DNA from: Brevibacterium aurantiacum
GTDB lineage: Bacteria > Actinomycetota > Actinomycetes > Actinomycetales > Brevibacteriaceae
DNA: 64,000 bases
Reading direction: 5' to 3'
NCBI RefSeq assembly: GCF_007558825.1
Contig: NZ_VLTK01000003.1
Location: 434,001 to 498,000, forward strand
Shown here in pieces: positions 36,735 through 45,410 of this stretch (within the stretch, counting starts at the first letter, position 1; each line of letters starts with the position of its first letter). The position numbers and the translations under genes are program-made. The notes under the pieces are model-generated. The model did no database searches. It saw only the letters and a program-made list of their open reading frames with translations, and was not told the origin of the DNA.

Positions 36735-37747
36735 ACAGCTACGTGGCCAAGGGTGAGGAATTCGCCCGGGACACGAACTACATCGAAGACCGGATCCTTG
36801 CCGATCCCGACTCGCAGTGGCCGGTCGAACCCGGTCGCTACCGGCTCATTGCCGCTCGCGCCTGCCCGTGGGCGAACCGGACGATCATCGTCCGCAGGCT
36901 GCTGGGCCTCGAGGACGTCATCTCCATCGGAATGCCGGGTCCCACGCACGACGCTCGGTCCTGGACCTTCGATCTCGACCCCGGCGGAATCGACCCAGTG
37001 CTGGGCATCGAACGTCTGCAGCAGGCGTTCTTCGCACGCTTCCCGAACTACCCCCGTGGGATCACCGTCCCTGCAATGGTCGACATCGCCAGTGGTGCTG
37101 TCGTGACGAACGACTTCCCGCAGATCACCGAGGACTTCTCCACTCAGTGGAAGCACTATCACAGAGAGGGCGCCCCGGATCTCTGGCCCGAAGAGTCTCG
37201 GGCGGAGATGGAGAAGGTCATGCGCCTGATCTACACCGAGATCAACAACGGGGTCTACCGTTGTGGCTTCGCCGGCTCTCAGGAAGCCTACGAAGCTGCC
37301 TTCGACCGACTGTTCGCTGCACTCGACACGATTGAGGAACGTCTGAGCAATTCCCGGTACCTCATGGGCGGCTCCATCACCGAGGCGGATGTCCGTCTAT
37401 TCACCACGCTGGTTCGCTTCGACCCCGTCTACTTCGGACACTTCAAGTGCAATCGACAGACGCTGCGGGACTTCGAGAACCTCTGGGGCTATGCCCGCGA
37501 TCTCTACCAGACTCCGGGATTCGGAGACACCGTGGACTTCACTCAGATCAAACAGCACTACTACATCGTCCACGCCGATGTGAACCCGACGCAGATCGTT
37601 CCCAAGGGCCCCGATCTCGCCGGTTGGCTCTCGCCTCATGGCCGAGAGAGGCTGGGTGGCGCACCCTTCGGCGACGGCACAGCCCCCGGACCTGTCCGCG
37701 CCGGTGAGGAAGTTCCGGAGGAGCACACCGCTGCCGCTTGGCTGTAA
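36710..37747 (+). CDS. Glutathionyl-hydroquinone-reductase-like enzyme (Xi-class GST fold)
   Basis: 345 aa. The thioredoxin-like N-domain carries the catalytic ACPWANR motif with Cys52; the helical C-domain follows (TEINNGVYRCGFAGSQEAYE is a family hallmark). The enzymes reductively remove thiols from conjugated hydroquinones. Actinobacteria generally lack glutathione, so the natural partner is probably mycothiol. The GTG start has AAGGAG 6 nt upstream. A short upstream ORF overlaps the start. Confidence 0.9.
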   Translation: MSDDNSQMNSYVAKGEEFARDTNYIEDRILADPDSQWPVEPGRYRLIAARACPWANRTIIVRRLLGLEDVISIGMPGPTHDARSWTFDLDPGGIDPVLGIERLQQAFFARFPNYPRGITVPAMVDIASGAVVTNDFPQITEDFSTQWKHYHREGAPDLWPEESRAEMEKVMRLIYTEINNGVYRCGFAGSQEAYEAAFDRLFAALDTIEERLSNSRYLMGGSITEADVRLFTTLVRFDPVYFGHFKCNRQTLRDFENLWGYARDLYQTPGFGDTVDFTQIKQHYYIVHADVNPTQIVPKGPDLAGWLSPHGRERLGGAPFGDGTAPGPVRAGEEVPEEHTAAAWL

Positions 37748-37822
37748 CGAGGATTGCGGGTCGTGCAGTGATGCAGACCGTGCAGTGATGCGAGCCGATG
37801 GCTCAGCCCCCAGACCGAGGAC

Positions 37823-38587
37823 TCAGGCCTCGTCCAGACCGGCTGGGCCTTCGGTGCGCTCGCGGCCTTCTGTGTGAACACCGCTGGCCTCGGTGCCCGG
37901 TACAGCCTTTGCCCTCCTGCGCTTGCGGACCTTCATCACGATCCACACCGCGACGAAGACGATCACGGCAACGATGACCAGCGTCTGGAAGTAGCCTGCG
38001 TAGGTTTCCACAACCGACCAGTTCTCGCCGAGGTAGAAGCCGGCGACGATGAGGATGGTGTTCCAGATTGCGCTTCCAGCTGTGGTCAGCAGCAGGAACT
38101 TGATGATCGACATGTTCCGCATGCCAGCGGGGATGGAGATCAGAGACCGGAAGATGGGGACCATCCGGCCGAAGAAGACTGCCTTGTCACCGTGCCTGTC
38201 GAACCATCCAACCGTCTTGTGCACGTCAGCGACATCGACCAGCGGCATCTTCACGGCAATGCGGCTGATGCGCTCAAGGCCGATCCATTTGCCCAGCGCC
38301 CACAGGATGACTGCACCCACGACGGAGCCTGCTGTGGCGAGGATGATCGCCAGAACGATGTTCATGCTTCCCTGGCTGGCGGTGAAGCCCGCCAGCGGCA
38401 GCACGAGTTCGCTGGGAATCGGCGGAAAGATGTTGTCCAAGAACACCAAGAAGCCGACACCGATCGGGCCCAGCGTCTCCATGAGCCTCACGGCCCAGGC
38501 AGAGAAGCCGCTGAGATTGTCTGCCGCTGAAGAGCCTGCCGACAACGTCAGATCGGTAGGCAGGACTGTCGAAATTGGTGTCGGCAT
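37823..38587 (-). CDS. DedA family membrane protein
   Basis: 254 aa. Several membrane helices, a PPIPSELVLPLAGF re-entrant motif near 50 and the FFGRMVPIFRSLISIPAG signature that typifies DedA proteins, which are involved in lipid flipping (undecaprenyl-phosphate or phospholipid) and membrane homeostasis. The basic C-terminal tail (KVRKRRRAK) is cytoplasmic. The ATG at 38587 is chosen; TAGACT lies 7 bases upstream. Convergent with the reductase gene. Confidence 0.9.
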   Translation of the reverse strand: MPTPISTVLPTDLTLSAGSSAADNLSGFSAWAVRLMETLGPIGVGFLVFLDNIFPPIPSELVLPLAGFTASQGSMNIVLAIILATAGSVVGAVILWALGKWIGLERISRIAVKMPLVDVADVHKTVGWFDRHGDKAVFFGRMVPIFRSLISIPAGMRNMSIIKFLLLTTAGSAIWNTILIVAGFYLGENWSVVETYAGYFQTLVIVAVIVFVAVWIVMKVRKRRRAKAVPGTEASGVHTEGRERTEGPAGLDEA

Positions 38588-38594
38588 GGGCAAA

Positions 38595-38600
38595 AGTCTA
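38595..38600 (-). promoter_or_regulatory. -10 box TAGACT, probable leaderless dedA transcript
   Basis: TAGACT on the minus strand is 7 bases before the ATG at 38587, with no ribosome site between. Confidence 0.6.
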
Positions 38601-38689
38601 GATTACAGGCGCGGCCCAACACTCCCAGGTCCCTCCCAGCGGCTAGTGTTGAAACAGACACCTGCGGGTCAAGATCGAAGGAGCACGAA

Positions 38690-39730
38690 GTGGCACCAGC
38701 CAAAGTACTGGCCTCACGCAACACGGTCGCCGAAGTCGGCCACACCGCTATCAACCAGCCGGGACCCGCCCACCTGATGCGCGCCGTCAAACGCTTCGGC
38801 GATCGGCTGGGCAATCAGTTCGGTGCAGCCATCACCTACTTCCTGGTCCTCGCAGTCATGCCGATCGCGATGTTCACCTTCGCCAGTCTGGGCTTCGTTC
38901 TCGACGTTGCACGTCCGGACCTTCTTCCGATGGTTGTCGAGCAGATCGAGAAGCGGGTGGGCGGAAACTCATCGCTGACGGAACAGCTGGAGAGCTTCCT
39001 CACCAGCTGGCAGTCGGTCGGCATCATCGCCATCCTGGCCGCTCTCTACACGGGCCAGGGATTCATCGGCAACCTCGGTGCTGCAGTGAGAGCACAGCTG
39101 CACGCAGACTTCGACGATGTCGTGCCCAACAAGTCATTCGTCAAGAAGATCCTCAACAACGTTGCAACTCTCCTGGGACTCATCATCGGCCTGCTGCTCA
39201 CGGTGGCATTGACCGTCGTCGGCACCGGTCTGGGATCGGCCATCAGTGAGATGCTCCACCTCGGCGGGTTCGGGTCATTGGTCATCAGAGTGGTGCCGTT
39301 CATCATCACGCTGGGCGCCGCTTGGCTGATCTTCATGTTCCTCTTCACCATGCTGCCCGACCACCCTGTGGGCAAGAGAGCCAAGATCAGGGGCTCGCTC
39401 CTCGGTGCTGTGGCCTTCACGATTCTCATCAACCTGGCCACTGTCCTCATCGACATCTTCTCCGGCAACAAGGCCGCTGGTGTGTTCGGATCGATCATCG
39501 CGATCATGCTGACGATGAATATCTTCGCCCGGATCATCCTGTTCGTCGCGGCCTGGATCGGAACCGCGGACCCACCTCGTCTCCAGGAGGACTCCTCGCC
39601 CGAATACCGCTTCGTCGAGCCCCGCGTCCAGATCCAGAGCCTGGGCGCGCTGCTGGCCGGCGCCGGCATCGTCGCACTCACACTGCTCGGATTCCGACGC
39701 TTCGACGAGCACCAGACGAAACGCGAGTAG
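38690..39730 (+). CDS. YihY/BrkB family inner membrane protein
   Basis: 346 aa. Begins cytoplasmic, then about six membrane helices in the YihY layout: FGAAITYFLVLAVMPIAMF, LAALYTGQGFIGNLG, LLGLIIGLLLTVALTVVGTG and MNIFARIILFVAAW. Not a ribonuclease despite the old RNase BN name. GTG start with AAGGAGCACGAA upstream. Followed 53 bases later by gap. Confidence 0.88.
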   Translation: MAPAKVLASRNTVAEVGHTAINQPGPAHLMRAVKRFGDRLGNQFGAAITYFLVLAVMPIAMFTFASLGFVLDVARPDLLPMVVEQIEKRVGGNSSLTEQLESFLTSWQSVGIIAILAALYTGQGFIGNLGAAVRAQLHADFDDVVPNKSFVKKILNNVATLLGLIIGLLLTVALTVVGTGLGSAISEMLHLGGFGSLVIRVVPFIITLGAAWLIFMFLFTMLPDHPVGKRAKIRGSLLGAVAFTILINLATVLIDIFSGNKAAGVFGSIIAIMLTMNIFARIILFVAAWIGTADPPRLQEDSSPEYRFVEPRVQIQSLGALLAGAGIVALTLLGFRRFDEHQTKRE

Positions 39731-39783
39731 ACAACCCGTTAGACTGGGCGAGAATTCGCTAACTGACCGAGGAGACACGACCT

Positions 39784-41211
39784 TTGACTGACGCAACGAC
39801 GGCTCGCCTGAACGAATGGGCGAACAAGCAGACTGCCGCCGAAGAACTCATCCCACTGACCGGACGCCTGTACCGTGAGAACGACGTGCTGCTGACGTTG
39901 TTCGGCCGATCGTTGCTGAATAAGTCAGTGATCGGAATGATCAAGGCTCATCGCTACGCCCGCCACTTCCTCGGCGAGGATCTTGACATCGAGGTGACTC
40001 TGAAGATCGTTCGGGCTCTGAGCGAGCTCGATCTGGGCCCCACCCGAATCGACTTGGGTCGTCTGATTCAGAAGCAGCAGGAGCAGTCCGACTCCGTTGA
40101 GAACTTCCTCTCCGCCGAACTCGCCTCAGTCGCGGGTACCAATGGCGAAGACGGTGCAGTTCGGGACATCGTGCTCTACGGTTTCGGTCGCATCGGCCGT
40201 CTGCTGGCCCGCATCCTCATCGATCGTGCTGGCGGCACAGGTATGCGCCTGCGTGCAATCGTCGTGCGCAAGGGCAGCGACGATGACATCGTCAAGCGCG
40301 CATCGCTGTTGCGACGTGACTCCGTGCACGGCAATTTCGATGGCAGCATCGTCGTCGACGAAGAGGCCAACACGATCCAGGCCAACGGAACGCTGATCCA
40401 GGTCATCTACTCCAACGATCCCTCGCAGGTCGACTACACCGAGTACGGAATCAACGATGCCGTCATCGTTGACAACACCGGCAAATGGCGTGACGAAGAA
40501 GGTCTGTCCAAGCATCTGGAGTGCCCCGGCGCCTCGAAGGTCATCCTCACTGCACCGGGCAAGGGCGACGTCAAGAACATCGTCTACGGTGTCAACGACG
40601 CTGCCATTCTCGATGACGATACTGTCATGTCGGCCGCATCGTGCACCACGAACGCGATCACCCCGGTGCTCAAGGCTCTCCATGACAAGTACGGGGTCCG
40701 CAACGGCCACGTCGAGACGGTGCACTCATTCACCAACGACCAAAACCTCATCGACAACTTCCACAAGGGTTCCCGTCGTGGCCGCGCTGCCGGCCTCAAC
40801 ATGGTGCTCACCGAAACCGGAGCGGCCAAGGCCGTGGCGAAGGCTCTGCCAGAGCTCAAAGGCAAGCTGTCAGGCAACGCGATCCGGGTTCCCACCCCGA
40901 ACGTGTCGATGGCCATTCTCAACCTCAACCTTGAGAATGCAACGAGCGTCGATGAGCTCAACGGGTTCCTGCGTGAGACCTCGATGAATTCGCCGCTGCG
41001 CAATCAGATCGACTACGTCTCCTCCCCCGAACTGGTCTCCAGCGACCTCGTCGGATCGAAGCGAGCAGGCGTCGTCGATGGCCTCGCCACAATCGTCGAT
41101 GACGACCGCGTCGTCGTCTACGTGTGGTACGACAACGAGTTCGGCTACAGCTGCCAAGTCATTCGCTGTGTGGCGAAGATGGCCGGAGTCGACGTTCCTG
41201 CGTTCCCCTGA
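39784..41211 (+). CDS. gapB: Glyceraldehyde-3-phosphate dehydrogenase, N-extended GapB type
   Basis: 475 aa. A helical N-terminal extension of about 125 residues precedes the classic fold: NAD(P)-binding GFGRIGR at 133-139 and catalytic Cys287 in SAASCTTNAITP. This layout matches Corynebacterium GapB, which works in gluconeogenesis with NADP preference. The start is a TTG at 39784, with GAGGAGA about 9 nt upstream; TAGACT at 39740-39745 is a likely -10 box. Confidence 0.9.
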   Translation: MTDATTARLNEWANKQTAAEELIPLTGRLYRENDVLLTLFGRSLLNKSVIGMIKAHRYARHFLGEDLDIEVTLKIVRALSELDLGPTRIDLGRLIQKQQEQSDSVENFLSAELASVAGTNGEDGAVRDIVLYGFGRIGRLLARILIDRAGGTGMRLRAIVVRKGSDDDIVKRASLLRRDSVHGNFDGSIVVDEEANTIQANGTLIQVIYSNDPSQVDYTEYGINDAVIVDNTGKWRDEEGLSKHLECPGASKVILTAPGKGDVKNIVYGVNDAAILDDDTVMSAASCTTNAITPVLKALHDKYGVRNGHVETVHSFTNDQNLIDNFHKGSRRGRAAGLNMVLTETGAAKAVAKALPELKGKLSGNAIRVPTPNVSMAILNLNLENATSVDELNGFLRETSMNSPLRNQIDYVSSPELVSSDLVGSKRAGVVDGLATIVDDDRVVVYVWYDNEFGYSCQVIRCVAKMAGVDVPAFP

Positions 41212-41243
41212 TCGGATCGATCCGACCATCTGATCTCATGCGT

Positions 41244-41276
41244 AAGCGCCCGCAGCCTGAATGGCTGCGGGCGCTT
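41244..41276 (+). terminator. Terminator after gapB
   Basis: Perfect 14-bp stem (41244-41257 with 41263-41276), loop TGAAT. Very stable GC-rich hairpin, 32 bases after the stop. The rest of the space up to 41388 holds a repeated CTTCTTCCTACTG block but no gene. Confidence 0.88.
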
Positions 41277-41388
41277 CGCTGTCTGAAAGTGTCGGCTCGC
41301 CTCGAGTGCCCTTCTTCCTACTGCTGTTCTTCTTCCTACTGCGGCCGAGATGCCCTGCCAGTAAGCGACCGGTGACCGGCGAACCTGT

Positions 41389-41994
41389 TCAGGGTCGGTC
41401 TCTGCCCCTGTCTGCCTTCTCATTCTCGAACGCGTCGTGAAGCCAAATCGGGGTATAGGTGCGGAAGCGATTGGCCAGCTCGTCGTCGCTGTCGAGAATC
41501 ACGGCGAAGCGATCATCAGCGCTGGAGAGTTCATTGGCCCACACAGGTCCCAGACAGGCCAGGATCGCACATGCCAGGACAACCGCGACTGCCAAGATCG
41601 GTGTCATCGAGAACAGCATCCATCCGAACAGAAGCCCGATCACCGCAAAGCCGATCGCCACAGCCATACCCGCGTTCCGGCTTCTGGGTGCGCGGGCACG
41701 GGCCGGTCTGGCGGAGGCGACTGAGTCGAGGACGTCACGATTGATCCTCGTCCACGCGATGATCGCACCCAACGCACAGACGATTCCGATCATGATGAGA
41801 CTGAATGCGGAGAACAGCAGAACCGTGTCCACCCGGGTCCCCTGCGCCTGCATCGCCGCGCCGAGACCGGCCACGAGCATGGCAAGGGCCAACACGAGCA
41901 TGCTCAGCAGTCGTGCTCTGCGCACCGCAATGAGTTCGCTGACAACCTGAGCGAGGAACGCCCGCTGAGCAGCATGGTCTGACTTCTCGGTCAT
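41389..41994 (-). CDS. Four-helix membrane protein, unknown
   Basis: 201 aa. Two membrane hairpins: about 31-50 and 58-81, then a basic loop (RPARARAPRSRNAG) and about 110-130 and 132-152; the C-terminal tail contains TYTPIWLHDAFENEK. No family is recognised. Its ATG overlaps the stop of the 2-hydroxyacid dehydrogenase (ATGA), making it the last gene of the TetR operon. Confidence 0.72.
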   Translation of the reverse strand: MTEKSDHAAQRAFLAQVVSELIAVRRARLLSMLVLALAMLVAGLGAAMQAQGTRVDTVLLFSAFSLIMIGIVCALGAIIAWTRINRDVLDSVASARPARARAPRSRNAGMAVAIGFAVIGLLFGWMLFSMTPILAVAVVLACAILACLGPVWANELSSADDRFAVILDSDDELANRFRTYTPIWLHDAFENEKADRGRDRP

Positions 41995-42956
41995 CGTACG
42001 TAGCCCGCCGCCTTATCTACCGTATGCGGGAACGTCTCACCTGCCGCGTACTTCTCGAACAGGTCGACGAACTGGTCGGCCAGGCGTGTACGCCATCCAT
42101 CTGTGTCCCCACTCATGTGCGGGGTGACGATGACGTTGTCGGCCTGCCACAAGGGGTGCTCGGCTGGCAGCGGCTCTTCGTCGAAGACGTCGAGCCCTGC
42201 ACCGGCGATCTGGCCTGATTCGAGCGCGTTGACGAGGTCGGAGGTGACAACACCCTCACCACGACCGACATTGACGAAGTAGGCGCTTGAGTCCATGGCG
42301 GCGAACACCTCAGCGTCGAAGAGGTTCTTCGTTCTTTCCGTCAGCGGCGCGATGTTGATGACCCAGTCGACGCCGGACAGGTGAGAACTCAGTTGAGATG
42401 AGTCGACGACGCTCCCGAAGTCAGCGTCTCCGGTCCGTGCGTGGCTGCCGGCGCCGGTGACATTGACGTCGAGGGCGCTGAGGACCCTGGCGATCTCCCG
42501 GCCGATCGAACCTGTGCCGACGATCAGTGCCTGGGATCCGGCCAGATTCTTGGTCGATCTACGGTTCCAGACGGACTCCCGTTGATCCTGAAGTGATCGC
42601 AGCGAGTTCTTCGCATGGATCAGGATGTAGTTGAGCACGAATTCCGCGATCGGACGATCGAAGATGCCACGTGCATTCGTGACCACGACCTCCGAAGCCG
42701 AGAGTTCGTCGAACAAGAGCGAGTCCACCCCCGCCGCGGCCGCGTGGATCCACTTCAGGCTGTCAGCGTGTCCGAATTCGCTGCGCAGCGCCTTCGAGAA
42801 GAAGTCCCAGAGTAGGAGGACATCGGTGCCGGGGAGAGCGGAGCCCAACTCCTGGGCCTCGACGATCCGCAGCTCGACGTCCTCCTTCCGACCGAGGTCA
42901 GTGAGCTGATCCGGAATCTCCGTCCCGGGAGCGTTGAGTATGGTCAGTACCGTCAT
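41991..42956 (-). CDS. D-2-hydroxyacid dehydrogenase family protein
   Basis: 321 aa. The Rossmann motif appears as IVGTGSIGREIARVL; the NVGRGEGV and TPHMSGDT blocks carry the arginine and histidine regions of the family. Such enzymes reduce 2-keto acids or oxidise D-2-hydroxyacids with NAD(P). Strong AAGGAGTCGACTC before the ATG. Its first 59 bases overlap the exporter's 3' end, showing tight operon coupling. Confidence 0.88.
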   Translation of the reverse strand: MTVLTILNAPGTEIPDQLTDLGRKEDVELRIVEAQELGSALPGTDVLLLWDFFSKALRSEFGHADSLKWIHAAAAGVDSLLFDELSASEVVVTNARGIFDRPIAEFVLNYILIHAKNSLRSLQDQRESVWNRRSTKNLAGSQALIVGTGSIGREIARVLSALDVNVTGAGSHARTGDADFGSVVDSSQLSSHLSGVDWVINIAPLTERTKNLFDAEVFAAMDSSAYFVNVGRGEGVVTSDLVNALESGQIAGAGLDVFDEEPLPAEHPLWQADNVIVTPHMSGDTDGWRTRLADQFVDLFEKYAAGETFPHTVDKAAGYVR

Positions 42957-44679
42957 GAGTCGACTCCTTCAGCCTAGCCTTCTCAGCCAGACTATCGGAT
43001 GAGTCGGTGCGACTCTGGGAACCGTCGGTCAGACTGGCAGATGAGTCTGCGCCGACACGCACGAGTTCGCGTTTCGCAGGGTCAGCCTTCAAGGTCTGCG
43101 CCAGCGGTGTGTTGGGCAGGAAGCACAGGAAGACGAACCCGAGGACTGCCAGTGGGGCAACCCACAGGAACAGCGGCACCAAGGCGTCGTTGTACGACGT
43201 GATGATGAGAGTGTGCAGCGGCTCAGGCATGTCGGCGACGATCTGGGGTGTGAGCCCCGTCGAGGACACCTTGGGCACCGGCTGCGAGGGATTGGCCTTC
43301 GCCAGCTCGCCCATGCCGTCCTTGATGTTGTCCAGGAGGCGCTGCGTGAAGACCGAGCCGATGAAGGCCATACCCAAGGTCGCTCCGACCTGGCGGAAGT
43401 AGTTGTTCGATGCTGTGGCAGTGCCGACCATGGCAACGGGGAATGCGTTCTGGACGACGAGCACGAGGGTCTGCATGCTCAGTCCCAGTCCGAGTCCCAG
43501 CAGAGCCAAGCAGACCATTGTCTCCCAAGCGGCACTGTCTGCCTTGAGCTGCGACAGCAGCACAAGAGAGGCGGCCATGATCAGGATGCCCATAAGAGGA
43601 TACTTCTTGTACTTGCCGGTGCGGGAGACGACGAAGCCGATGAGGGTCGAGGAGATGAGCATCGTGCCCATCATAGGAACCATCATCAGACCGGCCACTG
43701 TGGCATCGATGCCGTGAACCATCTGCAGATAGGTGGGCATGTAGGAGAGGACGCCGAACATTCCGACGCCGATGAATAGGCCTGCGACGGTGCACAGCAG
43801 GAAGTCGCGGTTCTTGAACAGGTACATCGGGATGACCGGCTCGCTGACCTTGAGTTCGACGAGGATGAATCCGACGATCGCGAGGGCACCGACGATGATG
43901 AGGCCGTTGATCTGCCACGATCCCCATTCGTAGTCGTGTCCGCCCCACGCGGAGACGAGGACGATGCAGGAAGTGACGATCGAGATCAGGGCCATGCCGA
44001 TGACGTCGATCTTCGGACGTGGCCCGGGGGCGCGTTTGGGCACCTTGAGGAAGAAGGCGGCAGCGAAGAGAGCGATGATGCCCAGTGGGAAGTTGATGGC
44101 GAAGGCCCAGCGCCAGCCGGGACCTTCCGTCAGCCAACCGCCGATGAGTGGGCCGGCGACTGAGGACACGGCGAAGGCCGAACCCATGATGCCCATGTAC
44201 TTGCCGCGTTCACGGGCTGGGACCACAGAAGCGATGATGGACTGCGACAGGATCATCATGCCGCCGCCGCCGATGCCCTGGAGCACACGACCGAAGATGA
44301 GCATCGACATGTCGTTTGCGATGAGTGCGAAGACCGAGCCGAGCAGGAAGCAGCAGATCGCGAACATGAAGAGCGGTTTGCGGCCGAACAGGTCGCCGAC
44401 CTTGCCGTAGATGGGCATCATGATCGTCGAGGCGAGCATGAACGCTGTGGACACCCACAGCATCTGGTCAACACCGTCGAGTTCACCGACGATCGTCGGC
44501 AGGGCGGTCGCCAGCACCGTCTGATTGAGGGAGAACATGAACATGGCGATCATCAGTCCCACGAAGAGCAGGATGATCGCAGATGTCTTCATCTGCTCGG
44601 GTTCGCTGCGGTCTTCCGGGGTCTTGGGCATCTCGCCGATCCTCAGTCCTTGATTACTTCTCATTTCAGCCTTTGTCAT
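42898..44679 (-). CDS. DHA2-type MFS multidrug exporter
   Basis: 593 aa. About 14 membrane helices after a hydrophilic 30-residue head; motif A region YGKVGDLFGRKP, the GGGGMMILSQSIIASVVPARERGKY loop and WRWAFAINFPLG are typical of the EmrB/QacA drug:proton antiporters. The tail after about 530 is hydrophilic and charged. The ATG overlaps the tetR stop, so it is the likely target of that repressor. Confidence 0.9.
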   Translation of the reverse strand: MTKAEMRSNQGLRIGEMPKTPEDRSEPEQMKTSAIILLFVGLMIAMFMFSLNQTVLATALPTIVGELDGVDQMLWVSTAFMLASTIMMPIYGKVGDLFGRKPLFMFAICCFLLGSVFALIANDMSMLIFGRVLQGIGGGGMMILSQSIIASVVPARERGKYMGIMGSAFAVSSVAGPLIGGWLTEGPGWRWAFAINFPLGIIALFAAAFFLKVPKRAPGPRPKIDVIGMALISIVTSCIVLVSAWGGHDYEWGSWQINGLIIVGALAIVGFILVELKVSEPVIPMYLFKNRDFLLCTVAGLFIGVGMFGVLSYMPTYLQMVHGIDATVAGLMMVPMMGTMLISSTLIGFVVSRTGKYKKYPLMGILIMAASLVLLSQLKADSAAWETMVCLALLGLGLGLSMQTLVLVVQNAFPVAMVGTATASNNYFRQVGATLGMAFIGSVFTQRLLDNIKDGMGELAKANPSQPVPKVSSTGLTPQIVADMPEPLHTLIITSYNDALVPLFLWVAPLAVLGFVFLCFLPNTPLAQTLKADPAKRELVRVGADSSASLTDGSQSRTDSSDSLAEKARLKESTHDGTDHTQRSRDGDSGSAH

Positions 44680-45320
44680 AGTCGGTCCAGAACCTTGAGG
44701 AAGAGTCCCAATGATTCTTCGAAGAGTGGTTGCGTGCCGGACTTCTCGTCAATGCGCTCGGGTGAGCGCTTGAGCGTCTGGCCAGCGTGATTCAGGGGTA
44801 CCCGGCACAGTTGGGTGAGCATCCTGGCGCTGCGCCAGGCCGATTCTTCGGTGGAGAACTCCTGCCCCAGGAAGCGCAGGCGCGCCAACACGTGTGCGGC
44901 CACGAGCTCTTCAAGAGCCTCGGCCCGATCGAAGCGCTTGCTGACCAACTCCGGATAGCGGGCGAACAGTTTCCTGCGCCGGGCCGGCAGGCTGGGATCC
45001 ATCGAACCCATGAGCAGCACTTCGCGGACGAAACGGGCAGTGTCCTCGGCTAGATCCTCCACCCCTGAATCAGAGTGGACGTAGTCATCAACCAACTTGG
45101 CGTCGATATTGGACTCGTCGAGTCCGACGATGGCGTCTTCCTTCGTCGCGTAGTAGTTGAAGAAGGTTCTTGTGGATACGCCGACGTCGGCGGCGATGTT
45201 CGCCACCGTCGCGCATTCGAGCCCCTCATCGAGAACCCGAGTGATTGCCGCGTCATGCAGCGCATGACGAGTCTGACGCGCCTTCTTGGCGCGGAGGGAT
45301 TCGGGTTCGGATTCACGCAT
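44676..45320 (-). CDS. TetR family repressor of the exporter operon
   Basis: 214 aa. The helix-turn-helix is at about 25-65 (ATVANIAADVGVSTRTFFNYYATKEDAIVG); the C-domain is ligand-binding and unlike any I recognise. The start is the ATG at 45320. A longer start at 45341 is possible but lies inside an inverted repeat. It is the first gene of the TetR-MFS-dehydrogenase-membrane protein operon and probably represses it until an inducer binds. Confidence 0.88.
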   Translation of the reverse strand: MRESEPESLRAKKARQTRHALHDAAITRVLDEGLECATVANIAADVGVSTRTFFNYYATKEDAIVGLDESNIDAKLVDDYVHSDSGVEDLAEDTARFVREVLLMGSMDPSLPARRRKLFARYPELVSKRFDRAEALEELVAAHVLARLRFLGQEFSTEESAWRSARMLTQLCRVPLNHAGQTLKRSPERIDEKSGTQPLFEESLGLFLKVLDRL

Positions 45321-45343
45321 GAGACTATTTTTGCATCTCATGC
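45317..45343. promoter_or_regulatory. Inverted repeat over the tetR start (probable TetR operator)
   Basis: GCATGAGA-N11-TCTCATGC, perfect 8-bp arms. The proximal arm contains the tetR ATG at 45318-45320. The AT-rich bases beyond it (to about 45385) include several TTGCA and TGCAA repeats and probably the promoter. Confidence 0.6.
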
Positions 45344-45410
45344 AACTTTACACCAACTGCAAAATTGCAATTGTGCACTATTTCACGTTCTCAGGCGAGA
45401 ACCGCCACCT

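Noticed and set aside
37748-37822. Repeated CGTGCAGTGATGC between the reductase and dedA
   Set aside because: Two short copies only, no gene or hairpin of note.
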